Assembly (NCBI GenBank): GCA_001898645.1
Contig: MKUQ01000026.1
Location: forward strand, 30,493 to 94,492
Reading direction: 5' to 3'
DNA from: Burkholderiales bacterium 70-64
GTDB lineage: Bacteria > Pseudomonadota > Gammaproteobacteria > Burkholderiales > Burkholderiaceae_E
DNA length: 64,000 nt
Numbering within the stretch: the first letter of the stretch is position 1; each line of letters begins with the position of its first letter. Made by a program: the position numbers and the translations under genes. Shown piece by piece: positions 17,945 through 27,990 of the stretch. Under the pieces are notes generated by a model. That model searched no databases and had not been told where the DNA came from. It saw only the letters and a program-made list of their open reading frames with translations.

Positions 17945-18937
17945 ATGACGGAAACTCCCTCGGAAATCGGCGAAAGCGGCGGCGAAAGCGGCCAGGCGGC
18001 CGCTGCATCGGCCGGCTCATTATATGTAGTGGCGACGCCGATCGGACACCTCTCCGACCTGAGCGCGCGCGCCGCCGGCATCCTTCGCACGGTGGACGTG
18101 GTGGCGGCCGAGGACACCCGGCGCTCGAAGGTGCTGCTCGGGCACGTCGGCTCGCCGGCGCGCACCCTGTCGGCGCACCGGCACAACGAGCGCGAGGCGG
18201 GCGCGCGCATCGTGGCGCTGCTGGCGCAGGGGCGCAGCGTGGCACTGGTCGGCGACGCCGGCACGCCGGCCATCAGCGATCCCGGCGCACGCATCGTCGC
18301 CATGGCGCGCGCCGCCGGCCATCGCGTGGTGCCCATCCCCGGTCCATCGGCGCCGATCGCCCTGCTGTCGGCCTGCGGGCTGGTCGAAGGGCCGTTCCAC
18401 TTCGAAGGCTTCCTGCCCGCGCGCGCCGCGGCGCGCGACACCCGCCTGGCGGCGCTGGCGCGCATGCCGCACGCCTTCGTGCTGTTCGAGGCGCCGCACC
18501 GCATCGCGCGCACCCTGCCGGCCCTCGCGCAGGCCTGCGGCGCGGCGCGCTGGGTCGCGCTCGGGCGCGAGCTGAGCAAGCGTTTCGAGGAGATCGAGGT
18601 GTGCCGTGCCGGCGAGGCCGCCGCGTGGCTGGCCGCCGATCCCAACCGCGAGCGCGGCGAATACGTGCTGGTGGTGGCCGCGCCCGGCTACGATCCGCGC
18701 GCGTCCGCCGCGGACGACGAGCACGCCGCCGCCCACACGCCGCCCGCCGAATGCGGCGGCGGCAGCAGCGAAGCGCCCCCGGAAGACTCCGCCCAGGCCA
18801 GCGTCGACATCGCCGCGCTGCTCGGCGCACTGCTCGAAGAGCTGCCGCTGAGCCGCGCGGTCAAGGCGGCGCAGCGCGCCACCGGCCTGCCGCACCGCAC
18901 CCTGTATCAGCGCGCGCTCGAGATTGCCCGGCGCTGA
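17945..18937 (+). CDS. rsmI: 16S rRNA 2'-O-ribose C1402 methyltransferase RsmI
   Basis: A 330-residue SAM-dependent methyltransferase modifying C1402 of 16S rRNA. LYVVATPIGHLSDLSARA is the family N-terminus, followed by VAAEDTRRSKVLL, VGDAGTPAISDPG and the proline-rich IPGPSAPIALLSACG loop. The tail (SRAVKAAQRATGLPHRTLYQ) is the usual C-terminal helical domain, separated by a low-complexity linker of about 50 residues. An alternative ATG at 17936 would overlap lpoA. Divergence from lpoA matches the E. coli arrangement. Confidence 0.93.
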   Translation: MTETPSEIGESGGESGQAAAASAGSLYVVATPIGHLSDLSARAAGILRTVDVVAAEDTRRSKVLLGHVGSPARTLSAHRHNEREAGARIVALLAQGRSVALVGDAGTPAISDPGARIVAMARAAGHRVVPIPGPSAPIALLSACGLVEGPFHFEGFLPARAAARDTRLAALARMPHAFVLFEAPHRIARTLPALAQACGAARWVALGRELSKRFEEIEVCRAGEAAAWLAADPNRERGEYVLVVAAPGYDPRASAADDEHAAAHTPPAECGGGSSEAPPEDSAQASVDIAALLGALLEELPLSRAVKAAQRATGLPHRTLYQRALEIARR

Positions 18938-19009
18938 ATGCGCAATAAAGGCTGCCGTGCGTCGCACGCCGAACGCGCCGCGCCGCGCCAGAACGTGTGA
19001 AGGAATCGT

Positions 19010-20347
19010 TCAGCGCAGGGTGGTGAATGGTCGCAACTCGGTGGCCGCGCGGATCCGTTCGGCCACCGCCAGCGCCTGCTCGCGTCGCGGCCATGGCCCC
19101 GCCTGCACCTTGTACAGAGCGCCCTCGCGGCGGATGTCGAACGCGGCACCCAGCCAGTCGAGCTGGCGGGCGAACTTCGCCAGCGCGCTCTGGGCGCCGT
19201 CGAGCGAGGCGAAGGCGCCGAGCTGCAGCCAGAAGCCCGCGATCGGCGTCGCGGCGACGGGCTCGCGCGCCGGCGGGGGCGCGGATGCGGGCGGGGGCGC
19301 GGGCGGGAGCGCAGCCGCAGCCGCGGACGGCTCGGTGCGCGGCGCGGCCGCTGCGACCGGGTAGATGGTCTCCAGGTTCAGGCGTACCGGCTCGCCGGAC
19401 GCCGACGCGGCCACGGTCTCCCCCTGCGGCGATGCGGGCCCGGCTGCCGAGGCGGGTCCACTTGCCGGGGCGGGCACCGGCACCGCGCCCGTCGAGGGCG
19501 CCGACGCGCCCGCGGATGCGGGCATCGCGGCGAGGCTGGGCGAAGACGCGGCCGCGGGCTGCGCGGCGAGCGCCGCCGCGCCGGCCTGTCCGTCGCGCGC
19601 CACGGTGGTCGCCGGCGGCGCACCATCGAACTGCGTGATCAGCTCGACCTCGACCTCGGCGCTTCCTGCCTCGACGAAGCCGAGCTTGGCCGCGGCGGTG
19701 TAGGACAGGTCGATCACACGATCCTGCAGGAACGGTCCGCGGTCGTTGACGCGCACCACCACGCTGCGCCCGGTGCCCGAACGGGTCACCCGCACATAGC
19801 TGGGGATCGGCAGGGTGGGGTGCGCCGCGGTCATCGCGTACATGTCGTAGGGCTCGCCGCTCGAGGTCGGCTGGCCGTGGTAGCGCCTGCCGTACCAGGA
19901 CGCCATGCCGCGCTCGCGATAGGGCTCGAGCCGCATCATCGGCGTATAGCGGCGGCCGAACACCGAGTACGGCTGCATCGTGGCCGGCTTCAGGGGCTCG
20001 GCGCGCGGCACGGCGTCGGGGATCGCCGCCAGGTCCGCCGGCGCATTCTCGCCCGGCCCGTCGTCGAGGTAGTAGCCGCCCTTGCGCGTGCCGGCCGAGG
20101 GCGGTGCCGCGGACGCACCGGCCGCGGCACCGCGGGCCTCCGCGCCGCTGCGGCCGGTGCGCGGGCCCTGCGGCCCGGCGCAGGCCGCCAGCGCAAGCAC
20201 CAGGGCGAGCGGCAGCGCCATGCGCGCCGCGGCGCGCGGCAGGGCCGTCGGTGCAGCCGCAATCTGCGGCAGAGCCGTTGGCAGCGGCATCACCGCCGGC
20301 CGCCTGCGTGGAGCGTCCGGCATGGGCCGCGTCGGTGTGTCGCTCAT
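19010..20347 (-). CDS. rlpA: RlpA-like septal lytic transglycosylase lipoprotein
   Basis: A 445-residue protein that cleaves or binds denuded glycan strands at the septum. An N-terminal ~42-residue extension precedes the lipoprotein signal MALPLALVLALAACAG (Cys in LAAC), so the true start may be the internal ATG at 20221. The double-psi beta-barrel domain is marked by GMASWYGRRYHGQPTSSGE and VVVRVNDRGPFLQDRVIDLS. A Pro/Ala-rich linker of ~130 residues leads to a C-terminal SPOR domain (FWLQLGAFASLDGAQSAL). The 5' ATG overlaps the stop of the upstream gene. It is probably outer-membrane anchored and recruited to division sites. Confidence 0.9.
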   Translation of the reverse strand: MSDTPTRPMPDAPRRRPAVMPLPTALPQIAAAPTALPRAAARMALPLALVLALAACAGPQGPRTGRSGAEARGAAAGASAAPPSAGTRKGGYYLDDGPGENAPADLAAIPDAVPRAEPLKPATMQPYSVFGRRYTPMMRLEPYRERGMASWYGRRYHGQPTSSGEPYDMYAMTAAHPTLPIPSYVRVTRSGTGRSVVVRVNDRGPFLQDRVIDLSYTAAAKLGFVEAGSAEVEVELITQFDGAPPATTVARDGQAGAAALAAQPAAASSPSLAAMPASAGASAPSTGAVPVPAPASGPASAAGPASPQGETVAASASGEPVRLNLETIYPVAAAAPRTEPSAAAAALPPAPPPASAPPPAREPVAATPIAGFWLQLGAFASLDGAQSALAKFARQLDWLGAAFDIRREGALYKVQAGPWPRREQALAVAERIRAATELRPFTTLR

Positions 20348-21153
20348 CGCTGTCCTCCGCCGGCCGCAGCCGCATCGAGCGCACGCTCGAGGTTCTCGCG
20401 GAACCCGAGCAGGTAGCGCAGCCCTTCGACCGGGCGGCTGCCGTACCAGGAGGCCATCTCGCCGTCGATGGTGGTGCACAGCGGCGCCGGCCTGGCACCG
20501 ACCCGGATCAGCGCCTCATGCAGCGCCGCGCTGTGCGCCGCCACGAAGCGGTACGGTTCCGACGACAGCAGCACCGCCCGCGCCCCGTCCCCGGCGATCG
20601 CCTCGAGCGACAGCACGGGATAGCGCGGCTCGCTCGCCGCGATCGTCGAGACCAGGCCGGCCTCGGCCAGCATGCTCGCGATGAAGGTGTCGCGCCCGAT
20701 GCTCATCCACGGGTCCTTCCAGACCAGGTAGGTCACCGGCAGCGCGGCGAAGCGGCGCGCGCGCACCGCCTCGCGGGCCGCACGCATGCGCTCGGCGATC
20801 GCGCCTGCCGCCTCGCGCACGCCGAACGTCTCGCCGAAGCGCTCGAGCAGCGCGAGGTTGTCGTCGACGTTCAGCGGATGCGTGACCACCACGTTGGGCA
20901 CGAAGCCGGTGAGCTGCTCCACGGCCGCCCGATCGTTCTCGTCGACGTTGACCACCAGATGCGTGGGCGCGAGTGCGCGCACGCGCTCGATGCGCACGTC
21001 CTTGGTGCCGCCGACCTTGGGCACGTCGCGCAGCGCCTCGCGCGGATGGATGCAGAAGCCGGTGCGCCCGACCAGCTGCTCGCGCAGCCCCAGGTCACAC
21101 AGCAGCTCGGTCAGGCTCGGGACCAGCGAGACGATGCGGATCCCGGCCGGCAC
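20344..21153 (-). CDS. BtuF-like cobalamin/metal-chelate binding protein without signal peptide
   Basis: A 269-residue protein of the helical-backbone metal receptor fold (COG0614). RIVSLVPSLTELLCDLG at the N-terminus and WMSIGRDTFIASMLAEAG are typical of BtuF-like cobalamin-binding proteins. There is no signal peptide before the fold begins at residue 5, so it appears cytoplasmic or is exported by an unseen route. No permease or ATPase genes are adjacent. The stop overlaps rlpA. The ligand (vitamin B12 or another corrinoid/haem) is an inference from family. Confidence 0.8.
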   Translation of the reverse strand: MPAGIRIVSLVPSLTELLCDLGLREQLVGRTGFCIHPREALRDVPKVGGTKDVRIERVRALAPTHLVVNVDENDRAAVEQLTGFVPNVVVTHPLNVDDNLALLERFGETFGVREAAGAIAERMRAAREAVRARRFAALPVTYLVWKDPWMSIGRDTFIASMLAEAGLVSTIAASEPRYPVLSLEAIAGDGARAVLLSSEPYRFVAAHSAALHEALIRVGARPAPLCTTIDGEMASWYGSRPVEGLRYLLGFRENLERALDAAAAGGGQR

Positions 21154-21193
21154 CTGGGAGTCCGTCGGCGTTGAATCGAGCCCGCGGCGCGCG

Positions 21194-21841
21194 TCACTTC
21201 GCGCCCTGGCGCTCCCGGGCGACCAGCCAGTCGACGACGCGCAGGGCCGCCTGGTTGGAGCCGGCCATGCTCGGCGCGGTGATGTACTTGCCCGCGACCC
21301 CGAACGAGGGCACGCCCTCGATGCCGTAGGCCTCTGAGACCTGCGCGGCGCGGCGCATGGCGGTGCGCACCGCGAAGGAGTTGTACACGTCCATGAACTG
21401 CTTGGCGTCGACGCCGTGGCGCGACAGCATGGCGGTCATCTTCTCGGGCGTATCGAGCCGGTCGTTGTCGACGTGGATGGCGTGGAACACCTTGTCGTTC
21501 AGCGCCTCGGCCCGGCCCATCGCCACCAGCGTGTAGTACAGCTGCTGGTGGCGGCGATCGCCGAAGGGCACGTGCACGCGGCGCAGCACGACGTCGGGCG
21601 GCAGCTTCTTCGCCCACTCCTGCAGGAAGGGCTCGAGCGCATTGCAATGCGGGCATCCGTACCAGAAGAACTCGATCACCTCGATCTTGCCGGCCGGCAC
21701 GTCGGTGGGCTGCGCCGGCACCACGCGGCGATAGTCGCGTCCTTCGCGGGGCGCTTCCTGCGCGCCGGCCAGGCGGGCGGCGGCCAGCGCAGCGGTGCCG
21801 GCCGCGCCGGCGAGCATCCAGTGTCTGCGTGCGCGAATCAT
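21194..21841 (-). CDS. dsbA: Thiol:disulfide interchange protein DsbA
   Basis: A 215-residue periplasmic oxidase introducing disulfides. Residues 1-27 form the signal peptide (cleavage after AGA-Q). The thioredoxin active site is C63-P-H-C66 in FFWYGCPHCNALE, and GVPSFG contains the cis-proline. A helical insertion lies between them, as in DsbA. It is downstream of an FtsN-like SPOR gene with a 11-base gap, the usual betaproteobacterial argS-SPOR-dsbA order. Confidence 0.93.
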   Translation of the reverse strand: MIRARRHWMLAGAAGTAALAAARLAGAQEAPREGRDYRRVVPAQPTDVPAGKIEVIEFFWYGCPHCNALEPFLQEWAKKLPPDVVLRRVHVPFGDRRHQQLYYTLVAMGRAEALNDKVFHAIHVDNDRLDTPEKMTAMLSRHGVDAKQFMDVYNSFAVRTAMRRAAQVSEAYGIEGVPSFGVAGKYITAPSMAGSNQAALRVVDWLVARERQGAK

Positions 21842-21852
21842 CGCTTCTCCTT

Positions 21853-22443
21853 TCAGCGCTGGCGTACCACCGAGGCCTCGATCCCGTTCTCGGCCAGGCG
21901 CGCGCGCGCGCGGTTCATCGTGTCGAGCTGCGCGTAGGGCCCGATGCGGACACGGTACATGGTCTGGCCGTTGACCTCCGCGTCGACCACCCGCGCCTCG
22001 AAGCCGATCAGGGCCAGCTTGGCCTTCATGCCCTCGGCCTCCGAGGAGGAGCGAAAGGCGCCGGCCTGCAGGAGATAGCTGGCGGCATCGGCCTTGGGCT
22101 CGCCGGGGGCGGCCGGCGCCGCGGGCGCGGCCGGCGGGGCGCCGGCGGGCGCCATCGCCACCGGCGGCGCGGCGGGTGGAAGCGGGGCTGCCGGCGCGCC
22201 CTCGGCGGGCCTCGCCTTCGAATGCAGCGGCGCATTGGGGTCGGGCGCCTCGGCCTGCGATTTCGGCTCGAGCAGGCGCTCGGTGGGCCGGTTGGTCTTG
22301 TGCACGAAGGGCACCGGCGCGCGCGTGACGACCACCGCCACGATCACCGCCAGCGACAGGCCGAACACCAGGCCGACGAGGAAGCCCAGCAGCGTGCCGC
22401 CGCGCATGCGGTGCGACATCGTCGATCCGACGGGGTGGAGCAT
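21853..22443 (-). CDS. FtsN-like SPOR-domain membrane protein
   Basis: A 196-residue bitopic inner-membrane protein. A short cytoplasmic tail precedes one transmembrane helix (LLGFLVGLVFGLSLAVIVAV, residues ~18-38), then a Pro/Ala linker and a C-terminal SPOR domain (SYLLQAGAFRSSSEAEGM ... YRVRIGPY) that binds denuded peptidoglycan. Layout is that of FtsN, a late division protein, though it is shorter than E. coli FtsN. The ATG at 22443 overlaps the argS stop by one base (TGATG), so a GTG three bases upstream was not used. Confidence 0.85.
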   Translation of the reverse strand: MLHPVGSTMSHRMRGGTLLGFLVGLVFGLSLAVIVAVVVTRAPVPFVHKTNRPTERLLEPKSQAEAPDPNAPLHSKARPAEGAPAAPLPPAAPPVAMAPAGAPPAAPAAPAAPGEPKADAASYLLQAGAFRSSSEAEGMKAKLALIGFEARVVDAEVNGQTMYRVRIGPYAQLDTMNRARARLAENGIEASVVRQR

Positions 22444-24212
22444 CACATCCTCTCGGGGGCGGAGACGCCGATCAGCGCCAGCCCGTTGCGTAGCACCTGG
22501 CGCGTCGCGAGCAGCAGCGCCAGGCGGGCATTGCGCGTGCCTTCGTCGTCGACGAGGACACGCTCCGCATTATAGTAAGAGTGAAGTTCGGCCGCTAAGT
22601 CTTTGAGATAGAAAGCAACGGTGTGCGGCGCGAGCTCGTCGACCGCGGTCGCGAGCATGCCCGGGAACGCCGCCAGGCGAGCGGCGAGCGCGAATTCGCG
22701 CTCGCCCTCGAGCGCGCCCAGGTCGAGCCGGCCGACGCCCGCCGCCGCGGCCAGCGCCGCGGCATCGCCGCCCCACTGCGCCAGCACCGAGCAGATGCGC
22801 GCATGGGCGTACTGGATGTAATAGACCGGGTTCTCGTCGGTACGCGCCAGGGCCAGGTCGACGTCGAACACGAACTCGCTGTCGGCCTTGCGCGAGACCA
22901 GGAAGAAGCGCACCGCGTCGCGCCCGCGCTGCTCGTCGACGTACACCGCGTCGCCCTCGCGCGCCTCGCCGGTCCAGTTGATGAGATCGCGCAGCGTCAC
23001 GTACGAGCCCGCGCGCTTGGAGATCTTCACCTCCTCGCCGCCGCGCATCACGGTGACCATCTTGTGCAGCACGTAGTCGGGATAGCCGGGCGGGATGCCG
23101 GCGCCCAGCGCCTGCAGGCCCGCGCGCACGCGCGCGATGGTGCCGTGGTGGTCCGAGCCCTGCACGTTGATCGCGCGCGCGAAGCCGCGCTGCCACTTGA
23201 CGACGTGATAGGCGACGTCGGGCACGAAATAGGTGTAGGTGCCGTCGGACTTGCGCATCACGCGGTCCTTGTCGTCACCGTACTCGGTGGTGCGCAGCCA
23301 CAGGGCGCCGCCGTCCTCGTAGGTCTTGCCGGCGCGCGCCAGCGCCTCGACCGTCGCCTGCACGCGGCCTTCGGCATACAGCGACGATTCCAGGTAGAAG
23401 TTGTCGAAGTGCACGCCGAAGGCGCGCAGGTCGATGTCCTGCTCGTGGCGCAGGTAGGCCACCGCGAAGCGTCGGATCGCGTCGAGGTCGTCGGGGTCGC
23501 CCGCGGCGGCCACCTCGGCGACGTGCTCGGCGGCGACGCTCCTGCGCGCGAGGTAGTCGGCGGAAATGTCGCGGATGTACTCGCCGCGATAGCCGTCGGC
23601 GGGAAAGCGCTCGTCCTCGGGCTCGATGCCGCGCGCGCGCGCCTGCACCGACAGGGCCAGCTTGTCGATCTGCGCGCCGGCGTCGTTGTAGTAGAACTCG
23701 CGCGTCACGCGCCAGCCATCGGCCTCGAGCAGCGCCGCCAGCGCATCGCCCAGCGCCCCCTGGCGGCCGTGCCCGACGTGCAGCGGGCCGGTCGGGTTGG
23801 CCGAGACGAACTCGACCATCACCCGGCGCTGCGCGCCGCGCTCACCGCGGCCGAAGGCCGCGCCCTCGCGCAGCACGCGGCCGATCGCCGCGCGCTTGGC
23901 CTCGGGGCGCAGGCGCAGGTTGAGGAAGCCGGGGCCGGCGATCTCGAGCGATTCCACCAGCGGCACGGCGCCCGGCGCACGATCGAGCGCCTCGACCGCG
24001 GCCTTGAGCTGCTCGGCGATGCGGCGGGGATTGGCCTTGAGCGGCCGCGCCAGCTGCAGCGCCAGGTTGCAGGCGAGATCGCCGTGCTCGGCCTGCCGAG
24101 GGCGTTCGAGCTCGATCGGCGGCATCGCGACGGCGACGCCCGCCTGCGCGATCGTTCGTGCCGCGGCCTCGCGGAAGAGCGCCGCGAGTTGTGCATTCTG
24201 TTCCGGTAGCAT
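22443..24212 (-). CDS. argS: Arginyl-tRNA synthetase
   Basis: A 589-residue class I aminoacyl-tRNA synthetase. The N-terminal Add1 domain (residues 1-~110) is followed by [20 protein letters not shown] with the HIGH-like HVGHG, and by the KMSKS-like KISKRAG. The C-terminal anticodon-binding domain ends [17 protein letters not shown]. The start at 24212 gives the conserved N-terminal helix; the frame upstream to 24269 is not conserved in character. It is followed by the coupled SPOR gene. Confidence 0.96.
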   Translation of the reverse strand: MLPEQNAQLAALFREAAARTIAQAGVAVAMPPIELERPRQAEHGDLACNLALQLARPLKANPRRIAEQLKAAVEALDRAPGAVPLVESLEIAGPGFLNLRLRPEAKRAAIGRVLREGAAFGRGERGAQRRVMVEFVSANPTGPLHVGHGRQGALGDALAALLEADGWRVTREFYYNDAGAQIDKLALSVQARARGIEPEDERFPADGYRGEYIRDISADYLARRSVAAEHVAEVAAAGDPDDLDAIRRFAVAYLRHEQDIDLRAFGVHFDNFYLESSLYAEGRVQATVEALARAGKTYEDGGALWLRTTEYGDDKDRVMRKSDGTYTYFVPDVAYHVVKWQRGFARAINVQGSDHHGTIARVRAGLQALGAGIPPGYPDYVLHKMVTVMRGGEEVKISKRAGSYVTLRDLINWTGEAREGDAVYVDEQRGRDAVRFFLVSRKADSEFVFDVDLALARTDENPVYYIQYAHARICSVLAQWGGDAAALAAAAGVGRLDLGALEGEREFALAARLAAFPGMLATAVDELAPHTVAFYLKDLAAELHSYYNAERVLVDDEGTRNARLALLLATRQVLRNGLALIGVSAPERM

Positions 24213-24231
24213 GGGCGCGGATTGTACTTGG

Positions 24232-25917
24232 CTACCCCTCGATGGCGCTGGCCGAGCCTGCCTGCGCACGCAGCAGATGCTTCTGGATCTTGCCGGTCGA
24301 GGTCTTGGGCACCGGCCCGAAGCGCACCTCGCGCGGGCACTTGAAGCGGGCCAGATGGGCGCGGCAATGCTCGATCAACTCCTCGGCGAGGGCAGCCCGC
24401 GCCTCGGGCGTGGCGGGCATCCGGTCGGCCTTGAGCTCGACGAAGGCCAGCGGCGTTTCGCCCCACTTCGGATCGGGGCGCGCCACCACCGCGCACGACA
24501 GCACCGCCGGATGCTTGTACAGGGCGTCCTCGACCTCGATCGAGCTGATGTTCTCGCCGCCCGAGATGATGATGTCCTTGGCGCGGTCCTTGAGCTTGAC
24601 GTAGCCGTCGGGGTGCACCACGCCGAGGTCGCCGGTATGGAACCAGCCGCCGCGGAAGGCCTCGGCCGTGGCCTTGGGGTTCTTCAGGTAGCCCTTCATG
24701 ACGATGTTGCCGCGGAACACCACCTCGCCCATCGTCTCGCCGTCGTACGGCACCTCCCGCATCGCCTCGGCGTCCATCACGGTGAGGCCCTGCTGGACCT
24801 GGTAGCGCACCCCCTGGCGCGCATTGCGCTCGACACGGCCGGCCAGATCGAGCGCGTCCCAGTCCTCGTGCTTGACGCACACCGAGGCCGGGCCGTAGAC
24901 CTCGGTCAGCCCATAGACGTGGGTGACGTCCCAGCCCATGCGCTCCATGCCCTCGATCATGGCGGCCGGCGGCGCGGCGCCTGCCACCATGGCCTTGACG
25001 CTCCAGTCGATGCCGGCCTTCAGCTCGGCCGGCGCGTTGATCAGCAGGCTGTGCACGATCGGCGCGCCGCAGTAGTGCGTGACGTGATGCTCGCGGATCA
25101 GGCCGAGGATGAGCGCCGCGTCGACCTTGCGCAAGCACACGTTGGTGCCGGCCACCGCCGGCAGCGTCCACGGAAAGCACCAGCCGTTGCAGTGGAACAG
25201 CGGCAGGGTCCACAGGTACACCGGGTGCCGCGGCAGGCTCCACGACAGCACGTTGCCCACGGCATTCAGGTACGCCCCGCGGTGATGCACCACGACGCCC
25301 TTGGGGTCGCCGGTGGTGCCCGAGGTGTAGTTCAGGGCGATCGCATCCCATTCGTCCTCCACCGGCCGCCCGGCGTATGCCGGGTCGCCGGCGGCGATCC
25401 ACTGCTCGTACTCGATCGCACCGATGCGCTCGCCGGCGCCGTCGTGCACCGGGTCGTCCACGTCGACCACGAAGGGCGCAGGCTGGCCGGCCTGGGCATT
25501 CAGCGCCAGCGCCTCGCGCACCACCCCCGAGAACTCGCGGTCGACCACCACCACCCTGGCGCCCGAGTGGCGCAGCTGGAATGCGACGGTGGCCGCGTCG
25601 AGCCGCGTGTTGATGGTGTTCAGCACCGCCCCGGTCATCGGCACGCCGAAGTGCGCATCGAGCATCGCCGGGATGTTGGGCAGCACCACCGATACGGTGT
25701 CGCCCGGGCCGATGTCGCGTGCTGCCAGCACCGAGGCCAGCCGGCGCGCACGCTCCAGCATCTGCGCCCAGCCGTAGCGCAGCGGCCCGTGGATCACCGC
25801 GCAGCGCTGCGGAAACACCTCGGCCGCCCACTCGATGAAGCTCACCGGCGTGAGCGCAGCGTAGTTCGCCGCGTTGCGGTCGAGGTCCTGGCGGAAGGGA
25901 TTCGGATGGGTGGGCAT
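24232..25917 (-). CDS. Medium-chain-type acyl-CoA ligase (AMP-forming)
   Basis: A 561-residue ANL-superfamily ligase activating a carboxylic acid to its CoA thioester through an acyl-AMP. The P-loop [14 protein letters not shown], the A5 motif [11 protein letters not shown], the A7 region [20 protein letters not shown] (quoted as WFHTGDLGV) and the catalytic lysine in KTSTGKIQK are all intact. It resembles AlkK-like medium-chain fatty acid:CoA ligases. It stands alone, divergent from the GNAT gene, with TACAAT on the minus strand at 25953-25958 as a possible -10. Confidence 0.9.
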   Translation of the reverse strand: MPTHPNPFRQDLDRNAANYAALTPVSFIEWAAEVFPQRCAVIHGPLRYGWAQMLERARRLASVLAARDIGPGDTVSVVLPNIPAMLDAHFGVPMTGAVLNTINTRLDAATVAFQLRHSGARVVVVDREFSGVVREALALNAQAGQPAPFVVDVDDPVHDGAGERIGAIEYEQWIAAGDPAYAGRPVEDEWDAIALNYTSGTTGDPKGVVVHHRGAYLNAVGNVLSWSLPRHPVYLWTLPLFHCNGWCFPWTLPAVAGTNVCLRKVDAALILGLIREHHVTHYCGAPIVHSLLINAPAELKAGIDWSVKAMVAGAAPPAAMIEGMERMGWDVTHVYGLTEVYGPASVCVKHEDWDALDLAGRVERNARQGVRYQVQQGLTVMDAEAMREVPYDGETMGEVVFRGNIVMKGYLKNPKATAEAFRGGWFHTGDLGVVHPDGYVKLKDRAKDIIISGGENISSIEVEDALYKHPAVLSCAVVARPDPKWGETPLAFVELKADRMPATPEARAALAEELIEHCRAHLARFKCPREVRFGPVPKTSTGKIQKHLLRAQAGSASAIEG

Positions 25918-26187
25918 CGGGGCAGCCTCCGGGCGCGGACGACGACGCTTCGATTGTAGGGATACACAGGCCGGCTCGCGACGATGGACCTGCTGACTTC
26001 ATCGACAGATGATCTCTCGCCCGGGCCGCGCCGACCGACGAAACGCTCTATACCGGCTTTTGTGCGCCGCAGCATCAGAAGCTATACTGGTCCGTCGGTG
26101 GGGGCCCGTCATACCGATCGGGCGTCGCACCGCACCCGCCGCGCCCGTCCCGACCCGGGGCGGGCGCCGGGGTTCCAGGAGGGCATC

Positions 26188-26730
26188 ATGACCACTCCCA
26201 TCGTGCATCCGCTGTCGGCCAACAGCCGGCCCGAGCTGCTCGCGCACCTGATCCGCCTGTCCACCCATGACCGGCGGCTGCGCTTCGGCGTACCGGTCTC
26301 CGACGAGACCATCGCCCGTTACGTCGAGGGCATCGATTTCACCGGCGACACCGTCTTCGGGCTGCGCGACGACGACGGCCGGCTGGTCGGAGCCACCCAT
26401 TTCGCGCGCATCGACGAGATCGTCGAGCTCGGCCTGTCGGTGGACGAGCGCCAGCGCGGCCGCGGCCTCGCGCAGGCGATGTTCCGCCGCGCGATGCTGC
26501 ACGCGCGCAACCGCGGCTTTCGCGAGCTGTACATGCACTGTCTGGCGGAGAACGCCGCGATGATGCACATCGCGCACAAGGCAGGCATGCGCATCGTCGT
26601 CGAAGGCTCGGATCGCGACGCGCACCTGGCGCTGCCGCCGGCCACCCCGCTGTCGATCGGCGAGGAGATCTACGAGGGCCAGATGGTGCTGCTCGACTGG
26701 GCGCTGCGCTCGGTGCGGGCGGCGGCGTGA
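26188..26730 (+). CDS. GNAT family N-acetyltransferase
   Basis: A 180-residue single GNAT domain. The acetyl-CoA-binding motif is QRGRGLAQAMFRRAM (Q/R-x-x-G-x-G/A form), after VELGLSVDERQ. The substrate is not evident. The ATG at 26188 follows CAGGAGGG; the open frame upstream to 25984 is intergenic. TATACT at 26093-26098 is a possible -10. The gene is convergent with metC, whose stop is 25 bases away. Confidence 0.88.
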   Translation: MTTPIVHPLSANSRPELLAHLIRLSTHDRRLRFGVPVSDETIARYVEGIDFTGDTVFGLRDDDGRLVGATHFARIDEIVELGLSVDERQRGRGLAQAMFRRAMLHARNRGFRELYMHCLAENAAMMHIAHKAGMRIVVEGSDRDAHLALPPATPLSIGEEIYEGQMVLLDWALRSVRAAA

Positions 26731-26755
26731 CCCCGCGCCTGGAACGTGTACGTTC

Positions 26756-27979
26756 TCAGCTCGCCAGCGCGTGCTGCATGGCCTCGAAGCCGTCCTGCAG
26801 GTCCGCGATCAGCGCGCGCGGATCCTCCAGCCCGACGTGCACGCGCACCAGTGGCCCCCCGGTCCATGGCCGCACGCTGCGCAGGTGGGCGATGCCGGCC
26901 GGCATGACCAGGCTCTCGAAGCCGCCCCACGAGTAGCCGATGCGGAAATGCCGGCGGTGCTCGCACAGCGCGGCGAGCGCCGCGTACGCACGCGTCGGCG
27001 CGAACAGCGACGGTTCGAGCGAGAACGAGAACAGCCCGCTCGCGCCGGAGAAATCGCGCCGCCACAGCGCATGCTGGGGATGCGAGGGCAGCGCCGGATG
27101 CAGCACCGCCTCGACCTCCTCGCGCCGCTGCAGCCAGTGGGCGACCTCGAGCGCGTTCTCGTGGTGCCGGCGCATGCGCACCTCGGCAGTGCGCAGGCCG
27201 CGCAGCACCAGGAAGGCGTCGTCGCCGCCGACGCACTGCCCGAGCTGGCGGGTGGCGACCCACACCTGCGGCCATAGCGCCTCGCGCACCACCACCGCCC
27301 CCATCAGCACGTCGGAGTGCCCGCCCCAGTACTTGGTGAGCGCCAGCATCGACACGTCCACGCCCCAGTCGAAAGGGCGCGCGAACACCGGGGAGGCCCA
27401 GGTGTTGTCGATCATGGTGAGCACGCCGCGCTCGCGCGCGGCCGCGCAGATCGCCGGCACGTCCTGCACCTCGAAGGTGTAGCTGCCCGGGCTCTCGAGC
27501 CAGATCAGCTTCGTCTCCGGCCGGATCAGCGCCGCGATGCCGGCGCCGACGGTCGGATCGTAGTAGGTGGTCCGTACGCCCAGGCGCGCCAGCAGGCCGT
27601 CGCAGAAGACGCGCGTCGGCCCGTAGGCCGAATCGGTGACCAGCAGGTGGTCGCCGGGCCCGAGCACCGCCAGCAGCACGGTGGTGATGGCGGCCAGGCC
27701 GCTCGGCATGAGCGCCGCGCGCACTGCGTGGCCGCCGCCCTCGATCTCTGCCAGCGCGTCCATCAGCGCCATGGTGGTCGGCGTGCCAGCCGTGCCGTAG
27801 GTGGTGGCGTGGCGCTCGCCGCGGCCGACCGCCTGGCCGGCCGCCTCGGCCTGCGCCAGGGTGTCGAACAACACCGTGGAGGCACGATGGACCGGCAGGT
27901 TGGCCGTGTTCACCGCCGCATCGATGCGGCGGCCGGATTCGGCGAGGCGGGTACGCAGGTCGCGAGCGGAATCGGGCAT
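26756..27979 (-). CDS. metC: Cystathionine beta-lyase (Cys/Met metabolism PLP enzyme)
   Basis: A 407-residue PLP enzyme that cleaves cystathionine to homocysteine, pyruvate and ammonia. YGTAGTPTTMALMDALAE near residue 62, LMPSGLAAITTVLLA and the PLP-lysine segment LALTKYWGGHSDVLMG match proteobacterial MetC, in contrast to cystathionine gamma-synthases. The start at 27979 gives the normal N-terminus; the frame continues upstream only as antiphase overlap. It could also act as an L-cysteine desulfhydrase. Confidence 0.92.
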   Translation of the reverse strand: MPDSARDLRTRLAESGRRIDAAVNTANLPVHRASTVLFDTLAQAEAAGQAVGRGERHATTYGTAGTPTTMALMDALAEIEGGGHAVRAALMPSGLAAITTVLLAVLGPGDHLLVTDSAYGPTRVFCDGLLARLGVRTTYYDPTVGAGIAALIRPETKLIWLESPGSYTFEVQDVPAICAAARERGVLTMIDNTWASPVFARPFDWGVDVSMLALTKYWGGHSDVLMGAVVVREALWPQVWVATRQLGQCVGGDDAFLVLRGLRTAEVRMRRHHENALEVAHWLQRREEVEAVLHPALPSHPQHALWRRDFSGASGLFSFSLEPSLFAPTRAYAALAALCEHRRHFRIGYSWGGFESLVMPAGIAHLRSVRPWTGGPLVRVHVGLEDPRALIADLQDGFEAMQHALAS

Positions 27980-27990
27980 GGACGAGCAGT

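Noticed and set aside
26742..26755. GAACGT/ACGTTC inverted repeat between the GNAT and metC genes
   Set aside because: Six-base arms with a two-base loop and no T-tract; too weak to call a terminator.
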